A stretch of 64,000 bases of DNA, from contig CM075673.1 in the NCBI GenBank assembly GCA_037962975.1, forward strand, positions 22,614,001 through 22,678,000, read 5' to 3'. A model generated the notes under the pieces. The model had not been told where the DNA came from and made no database searches. It worked only from the letters and a program-made list of their open reading frames with translations. Origin of the DNA: Clitoria ternatea. Its lineage: Eukaryota; Streptophyta; Magnoliopsida; Fabales; Fabaceae. The position numbers and the translations under genes are program-made. This document shows positions 57,170 to 64,000 of the stretch, one piece after another. Every line of letters starts with the position of its first letter. Position 1 is the first letter of the stretch.

Positions 57170-58122
57170 AAAACCTTACTAGGAAAAACCCAGTGGGATA
57201 AAAATCTAGTGAAAGAAAAAGAGTATAACATTCTTTACAAAGTATATTCATGGATAAAATAAATAATTAAATTACAAGTATTTAATTCTCCCTCTCATCA
57301 GAACATTTATGTAAGCGTCGAAGACCAATCTTCTGTACTAGTTGCCCGAAGACTTTGGATGGTAATGATTTTGTAAAAATATTTGCTAGATTCTCACAAG
57401 ATCAGACTTGCTAGACATTTATTTCACCATTCTTTATAAGATCATGAGTAAAGAAAATTTTTGGTGAAATATGCTTTGTTCTGTCTCCTTTAATATAAGC
57501 CTTCTTTAACTGAGAGATACAAGTTTCTTGAATATGTTAAATCATAGATCTCAACCAAATACATTCTCAACTTGCTTCATGTAATGCTAGAATTTCAGCA
57601 TGATTAGATGATATTACTGTGATCGTTTGTTTTATGGATCTCCATAAAATTGCTGTACCACCACATGTGAACAAATATCCTGTTTGTGATCGACCATTAT
57701 GAGGATCAGACAAATACCCGCATCTGCATAACCAATTAGGTTTTCCTTAGATACATATGGGAAAAATAAACCCATGTCCATTGTACCTTTAAGGGAGTGA
57801 AATATGTGCTCAATCCCATTCCAATGCCTTTTTATGGGTAAAGAACTATGTCTTGCTAACAAATTGACAGCAAATAATATATTAGGTCATGTATGACTAG
57901 CAAGATACATTAGTGCACCAATTGCACTGAGATATGGTACTTCAGGACCAAGTAGTTCTTTATTTTTCTCTTGATATCGAAAAGGATCTTTACTCACTTC
58001 AAGTGACCTTCCAACCATTTGACTGCCTAATGGGTGTGATTTGTCCATATAAAACCGCTTTAGTACCTTTTCAGTATAAGTCTTCTGGTGCATTAAGATT
58101 CCTTCCTTTAAATATTCTAATT

Positions 58123-58360
58123 ATAATCCAAGACAAAACTTTTTTTTCCCAAATCTTTCATCTCAAATTCCTTTTTCAAACAATTTACAGCCTTTGATAA
58201 CTCTTCAGGAGTTCCAATGATGTTTAAATCATCTACATAAATAGCAATTATAACAAACTCTTGGATAAATCGGGTCATTTTTATACCCTTCTTTCAGCAA
58301 ATATTCACTAAGACAATTGTACTACATACGTCCAGATTGTTTTAGTCCGTAAAGGATTTA
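58123..58360 (-). repeat. 238-bp direct repeat flanking the foreign insert (left copy)
   Basis: RT-coding segment, nearly identical to 59140-59379; both copies hold the region before and around the YVDDL motif. Confidence 0.9.
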
Positions 58361-59139
58361 GTCAAAGATCCAGACTGGGATCCAGCCATAAAAGTTAATG
58401 ATTTAAGTGTTTGTACACCGGTATAGTGGGTATCTGGTATTATAATCTGACCTCTCAGTGGGAGAGTCCAGTCTTGTTGTCCCAGAGATCCTTCTCACCA
58501 GGCTTTTGTGTTGATGAGGGCGAAAGGTGGTGTCACCTGCAAAGATTCTCTTACGCTCAAGTTAGTGAAGATACTCAGAACACAAAGAACTTGAACAATA
58601 CAATAGTAAGTTAAGAGTGGGAACAACATAACCTTGCATGTGTATGAGAATATGCTATTTATAGTTGAACGTGGAAAATGAATCGTTGGCACAAGTGGGC
58701 CAGGAGACTCTGATGTCGTGTTTAGCGTACCATTTAGAGTAGTTCAATACTTAGTGTACGATCAAGAGTATTTCAATGATCAGTGTATGATTCTGACACA
58801 GGAATGGGGAAGATCCACCTTTTTCGTATATCGCTCCTGTAGCTGTACTTTACACCTTTTGATGGGTAACATAGACACTTTCCGTTGTGCAGGGTATCAA
58901 TCATGATAAGTAGTAAAGCCACTTATCCTATCGTAGTATAGGTGAACGGTTATGTATAACAGAATAATGAAACTAGATCAGGTTATCCGATATCCTAGGT
59001 GTCATCGCGGATAAACCGGTGGAGGGAGAACGCCTAGTACGGTATTTTTATAGTCCGAATGTTGACCTATGATACCGGTTCACCTTCTTGAACGGACAAT
59101 ACGACGTCTAAGTCTGGAGACCAGTATCTAGACCGGATC
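58361..59139. mobile_element. Unrecognised 779-bp insert, GC-richer than the copia DNA
   Basis: Begins GTCAAAGATCCAGACTGGG and ends CTAGACCGGATC. Much richer in CpG and unique-looking words than the surroundings. Frames of 62-67 codons on both strands (58411, 58495, 58718) have no recognisable content. There are no clear terminal repeats, although both ends carry GATC-C words in inverted orientation. It may be a piece of another LTR, a DNA transposon scrap or host DNA. Confidence 0.5.
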
Positions 59140-59379
59140 ATAATCCAAGACAAAACTTTGTTTTTCCCAAATCTTTCATCTCAAATTCCGTTTTCAAACA
59201 ATTTACAGCCTTTGATAACTCTTCGGGAGTTCCAATGATGTTTAAATCATCTACATAAATAGCAATTCTAACAAACTCTTGGATAAATCGGGTCATTTTT
59301 ATACCCTTCTTTCAACAAATATTCACTGAGACAATTGTACCACATACGTCCAGATTGTTTTAGTCCGTAAAGGGATTTA
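59140..59379 (-). repeat. 240-bp direct repeat flanking the foreign insert (right copy)
   Basis: Partner of 58123-58360. Confidence 0.9.
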
Positions 59380-59421
59380 TTCAATTTAATTGAATAATTT
59401 TCTCGAGAATTCGTCTTGTAT

Positions 59422-59617
59422 GCTTCAGGCAAATTAAATCCTTCAGGGAGTTTTATATAGATGTTATTTTGCTTCAAGCAAATTAAATCATTCAGGGAGT
59501 TTTATATAGATGTCATTTTGCTTCAGGAAAATTAAATCCTTTAGGGAGTTTTATATAGATGTCATTTTGCTTCAGACAAATTAAATCCCTTAGGGAGTTT
59601 CATATAGATGTCATTTT
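59422..59617 (-). repeat. 49-bp tandem repeat in RT, 4 units (fragment K)
   Basis: Units start at 59422, 59471, 59520 and 59569 with a few substitutions each. Three extra units make 147 bp, a multiple of three, but the shifted inner units still meet stop codons. Confidence 0.95.
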
Positions 59618-59796
59618 TAAGTGTGCCATATAAATATGCTGCAACAACATCCATTAGGCGTAAATCAAGTTATTCACTAATTGTCAAACTAATCAAGTAT
59701 CGAAAAGTACTTGTATCTATCATTGGTGAATATATTTACTCAAAATTAATACCAGGTCTTTGTGAGAAACCTTGTGCAATAAGCCTTGCTTTATAT

Positions 59797-62512
59797 TACT
59801 AGCTCAATCAATTCGTCTAAGAGCTCATTTCCCGTTTATCCAATTAAGAAAATACACCTTGATAACGCTAGTGAATTCACATCTCAATATTTTAATGATT
59901 ACTGTATGTTCATTGGAATTGATGTTGAACATCTTGTAGCACATGTTCATACACAAAATGGACTTGCTAAATCATTGATTAAATGTTTGAAATTGATAGC
60001 AAGACCATTGTTAATGAGATCAAAACTCCCAAATTCAACTTAGGGGATATGCAATCTTGCATGCAGCAGCACTTATTCGCATCAGGCCTACAAGTTGTCA
60101 TGAGTATTCCCCTTTACAATTGGTTCATGGTAAAGAATCATATATTTCCCATCTAAGAATCTTTGAAAGTGTGGTATATGTTCCTATCTCCCATCCACAA
60201 CGCACTAAGATGGGACCTCAAAGAAGGTTGGGAATATATGTTGGATATGAAAGTCCATCTATAATAAAATATCTTGAACCCTTAACAGGTGATTTATTTA
60301 CAGCTTGTTTTGTTGATTGTCATTTTGATGAATATGTTTTTCCACCATTAGGGGGAGAAAATAAACAGATGGATAAAAGGATTAGTTGGAATAAGGTATC
60401 TTTATCACATTTTGATCCTCAAACAAAGCAATCTGAACTAGAAGTTCATAAAATAATTAGTTTGCAAAATTTAGCAAACCAATTACCGAATGCATTTGCT
60501 GATCCATAAGGAGTGACTAAGTCACACATACCAACTGTCAATACTCCAATATAGATTATATCCCTGAAGGACAATCTAAAATTGCAAATGAGCCTGAAGT
60601 CAAAATAAAACGTGGCAGACTTGTTAGTTCTAAAGATAAAAATCCTTGAAAAAAGTAAATAAAGAAGATGGTCGAATCGAGGATATAAAGACTCCAATAG
60701 AGTCTCCTGACATAATCAAGGTTTCAAATCCAGAAGAAATCAATGTACCTGAAATTGATAAGAATAAAGAGATCTCTATAAATTATGTCATGGATGGAAT
60801 ACAATGGAATCGACATGAAGTCGATGTTGATGAAATTTTTGCATTCAAAGTAGCTCTTGATATTATAAATGATGATAAGAATCATGAGCCAAAATCTATT
60901 AAGGAATGTGCACAAAGAAATGATTGGCCAAATTGGAAAAATGCAATGCAAGAAGAGTTAAACTTACTTGTAAAATGAAAAGTTTTTGGACCTGTAGTCC
61001 AAACACCTGAAGGTGTAAAACCAGTTAGGTACAAATGGGTCTTTATGAGAAAAAGAAATAAAAATGGTGAAATTGTGCAATATAAAGCAAGGCTTATTGC
61101 ACAAGGTTTCTCACAAAAACCTGGTATTAATTTTGAGTAAATATATTCACCAATGATAGATACAAGTACTTTTCAATACTTTATTAGTTTGGCAATTCGT
61201 GAAAAACTTGATTTACGCCTGATGGATGTTGTTGCAGCATATTTATATGGCTCACTTGAAAATGACATCTATATGAAACTCCCTAAGGGATTTAATTTTC
61301 CTGAAGCAAAATGACATCTATATAAAACTCCCTGAAAGATTTAATTTACCTGAAGCATACAAGACAAATTCTCGAGAAAATTATTCAATTAAATTGAATA
61401 AATCCATTTACGAACTAAAGCAATCTGGACGCATGTGGTATAATTGTCTCAGTGAATACTTATTGAAATAAGGGTATAAAAATAACTTGATTTATCCATG
61501 TGTTTTTATGAAAAGATTCGGAAAAGAGTTCGTTATATTCTCTATTTATGTAGATGAATTAAACATTATCGGAACTCCTGAAGAGCTATCAAAGACTGTA
61601 AATTTCTTGAAAAGGGAATTTGAAATGAAAGACTTGGGAAAAACAAAGTTTTATCTTGGATTATAATTAGAATATTTAAAGAAAAGAATTTTAATGCACG
61701 AAAAGACTTATACAGAAAAGGCGCTAAAGCGGTTCTATATGGACAAGTCAAACCCATTGAGCAGTCCTATAGTTGTAAGGTCACTTGAAGTGAGCAAAGA
61801 TCCTTTTCGACCTCAAGGGAAAAATGAAGAACTACTTGGTCCTGAAGTACCATATCTCAGTGCAATTAGTGCACTAATGTATCTTGTTAGCCTTACACGA
61901 CTTGATATATCATTTACTGTCAATCTGTTAGCAAGACATAGTTCTTCACTAACAAAAAGGCATTGGAATGAGATTAAGCACATATTTCGCTACCTTAGAG
62001 GTACAATGGACATGGTTTATTTTTCCCATATGTATCTAAGGCAAACCGAATTGGTTATGCTGATGCGGGGTATTTGTCTGATCCTTATAATGGTTGATCA
62101 CAAACAGAATATTTGTTCACATGTGGTGGTACAACAATTTCATGAAGATCCATAAAACAAACAATCACAGCAACATCATCTAATCATGCTAAAATTCTAG
62201 CATTACATGAAGCAAGTCGAGAATGTGTTTGGTTGAGGTCAATGATTCAATATATTCAAGAAACATATGGCTTGCATGCTGGAAAATTACCACCAACAAT
62301 CTTATGTGAAGATAATACAGCTTGTATTTCTCAGTTAAAAGGGGGTTATATTAAAGGAGATATGACAAAACATATTTCACCAAAATTTTTCTTTACTCAT
62401 GATCTTATAAAGAATGGTGAAATAAATGTCCAGCAAGTCTGATCATGTGAGGATCTAGCAGATATTTTTACAAAATCATTACCAACCAAAGTCTTCGAGC
62501 AGTTAGTACAAG
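59797..62512 (+). mobile_element. Copia fragment L: integrase to RNase H
   Basis: Starts in mid-integrase (LLAQSIRLRAHF, then LDNASEFTSQYF and TQNGLAKSLIKCL, catalytic Glu lost). The late-integrase ORF is 60057-60509 (RTKMGPQRRLGIYVGYESP, LTGDLFTACFVDCHFDE), followed by the linker ORF 60646-60978. RT has the duplication at 61259 and YVDE for YVDD, the connection/RNase H ORF is 61694-62155, and RNase H is at 62233-62442. Ends inside the last pol codons (KVFEQLVQ), where minus-strand fragment M begins. Confidence 0.85.
61259..61356 (+). repeat. 49-bp tandem duplication in RT, 2 units (fragment L)
   Basis: Units start at 61259 and 61308; TGA opens the second unit. Confidence 0.9.
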
Positions 62513-63628
62513 CATCATTATTTTTTCAAGATGGCCTAACCGTTCATGCCAAATAACAAAGTTATTCTTATTTGTATACTTCTGGTTTACAATAACATTT
62601 GTTTCAACTATACTAATATATGTGTAGTACAAACTGGAGGAAAATGAAGGCTATTTTTCCAATATATATATTTCTTATCAAAAATTAACTTTGTGATGTA
62701 AAGATATTCATAATTTCCTTCATTTTTGGTCTCAATATGGTATCCATTTCTACGGATATCCTTAAAACTCAAACAAATTTCTTTGATACTTCGTAGAATA
62801 TAATGTACTTTTAATGTGCAATTTTGTTCCTCTGGGTAACAAAATACTGGCTCTGCTGGAGCCTTCAATTATATTTATACTACCAGATATAGTATTAGCA
62901 CTGACTTCTTGTTTTAGTATATGGTAAAAATATTTCTCATTCTTGAGAATAGTATGAGTTGTTGTACTATCTACGAGACATATATATTCGCCATTCACAT
63001 GAGCATTCATTCTTCATTAAATAATAATAAATAAATCATGAGTGAAAATATAATTAACAAAAATAAATATTTAACATAAATTCATAACAAAACAAATTTC
63101 ATGAAATATAAAATAATTTATTTAGGGGCACTCCCTTCTCTTACCGAGTGGTCAATGTCTTCTTCAGGAAGAATAAGGAAATCATCAACATCAAAGGGGT
63201 ATAAACATCTTCTATACCAACAAAAATTTATTTCTATTGTTTTTCCCTTTATTCTTAAGGGATTTTTGGTATAGATCAATCAGATGTTTTGGTGTGTGAC
63301 AAACCCGAGACCATTAGCCTGGCTACCACAACGATAGCAAATATTTTTGGTTTGTTCACTACTTTGAACATCATTTCCCCTTTCCATACGATCTTTATTT
63401 TTCTATACAAATGATGATTTGTTGTCATTTCGACCTCGACCACGACCATGACTATGACCATAACCATGAGAATAATGATCATGTGTTGCTATATTCACTT
63501 CTGGGAATGAAGCAGTTCAGTTGGATGGGACTCATAATTTTACATAAATAATTTATTATATATATATTTAGCCACAAGAAGACATAATTAAGGTAAAGTA
63601 ACTTATAAATGAATTTAAATAAAATTTC
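62513..63628 (-). mobile_element. Copia fragment M: gag end, protease and pre-integrase, minus strand
   Basis: From 63628 leftward: leader tail, gag end (ESHPTELLHSQK region, His/Gly/Arg spacer, knuckle CYRCGSQANGLGFVT-like, damaged by a small deletion), the spacer, then protease ORF 62762-63010 (MNAHVNGEYICLVDSTTTHT, active Asp present). GAG-pre-integrase follows to RLGHLEKIMM at 62513. No tRNA-like block is included. Confidence 0.8.
62762..63010 (-). CDS. Protease ORF of fragment M
   Basis: 82 open codons with LVDSTTTHTILKNEKYF and INIIEGSSRASILLPRGTKL, i.e. the aspartic protease half-site; frameshifted after RNLF. Relic of pol. Confidence 0.6.
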   Translation of the reverse strand: MNAHVNGEYICLVDSTTTHTILKNEKYFYHILKQEVSANTISGSINIIEGSSRASILLPRGTKLHIKSTLYSTKYQRNLFEF

Positions 63629-64000
63629 ATGGAAGTGAATGTAGCAATACATGATCATTATACTCATGGTCGTGGTCGAAATGATAACAAATCATCATTT
63701 ACATGGAAAAATAAAGAACGTATGAAAAAAGGAAAAAGATGTTCAAAGTAGCGAACAAACTAAAAATATTCGTTATCGTTGTGGTAGCCAAGGCCCCTGG
63801 TCTCGGGTTTATTGCACACCAAAACATCTGATTGATATATACCAAAAATCCCTTAAGAATAAAGGGAAAAGCAATAGAAACAAATTTTTCTAGTATGGAT
63901 GATGCTTTTACTCACTTTGATGTTGATGATTTCCTTATTCTTCCTGAAGAAGACATTGTCCACTTGGTTAGAGAGGGGAATGCCCCTAAATAATTTTATG
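63629..64000 (+). mobile_element. Copia fragment N: gag end, cut by the window edge
   Basis: Starts at EVNVAIHDHYTHGRGRNDNK, then a worn knuckle (RYRCGSQGPWSRVY: one Cys, the His and the last Cys changed) and LPEEDIVHLVREGNAPK-stop near 63991. Shares IVHLV...GNAPK with fragment A. Pol would follow beyond the window. Confidence 0.8.

Larger units (their letters stand above)
57170..59796 (-). mobile_element. Copia fragment K: RT and RNase H, minus strand, with a foreign insert
   Basis: Minus strand from RT start (59796, GLLHKVSHKDLVLI region) to the 3' UTR at 57170. RNase H pieces at 57632-57862 (IGYADAG) and the RT-RNase H connection at 57887-58093 (KEVLKRFYMDKSHPLG-type). RT with LNKSLYGLKQSGRMWYN at 59268-59477. 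Four units of the 49-bp repeat precede that. A 779-bp unrelated insert with duplicated flanks lies at 58361-59139. Confidence 0.8.

Noticed and set aside
59422..59617. A CRISPR-like array of regular repeats
   Set aside because: The 49-bp units are tandem without spacers and encode an RT segment of a plant retrotransposon.

Overview
This window is nuclear DNA of a plant, almost certainly a dicot and possibly a legume. The evidence is an intron-bearing gene for vacuolar H+-ATPase subunit G, several plant-type transposable elements, GT-AG introns, a TTTAGGG telomere-type motif and very AT-rich intergenic DNA. The species is not determined. Only one ordinary host gene is convincingly present; most of the rest is layered transposon sequence.

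Region 1 (1-7450) starts with the first 68 codons of a gag-like protein of an LTR retroelement (minus strand), then a decayed RNase H domain, then a well-bounded LTR element at 2557-7445. That element has two 1.3 kb LTRs, a polypurine tract and the target duplication AAACC. It carries only a degraded gag-like/unknown frame, so it looks non-autonomous.

Region 2 (7451-16600) holds the V-ATPase subunit G gene. Its TATA box is at 8421, it has a 5'-UTR intron, three coding exons encode 110 residues, and one intron is of the GC-AG type. Downstream lie a broken copia RT/integrase fragment split by a solo-LTR-like insert, an inverted copy of the 3' end of the same V-ATPase gene fused directly to that copia fragment, and an unrecognised GC-richer exon-like island near 14.5 kb.

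Region 3 (16600-64000) is a mosaic of at least 14 fragments of one Ty1/copia family that alternate between strands every 1-5 kb. The copies share odd features. The LTR is very short (about 166-210 bp) with its TATA box in a palindrome. The primer site looks complementary to the 5' half of tRNA-Ile. The leader has a series of up to six 6-bp-stem, 5-nt-loop hairpins and an antisense tRNA-like block with A and B boxes. The N-terminal (capsid-like) part of gag appears to be absent. Several copies share the same defects: two stop codons, a 21-bp integrase deletion, and a 49-bp tandem duplication that breaks RT. This pattern fits a defective family spread in trans.

Within one copia copy sits a complete CACTA (En/Spm) DNA transposon, 23043-35563 (12521 bp). 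It has matching terminal inverted repeats, a GAT target duplication, subterminal AACGGT repeats, a TNP2-type transposase (one homopolymer frameshift) and a second multi-exon Transposase_24-type gene.
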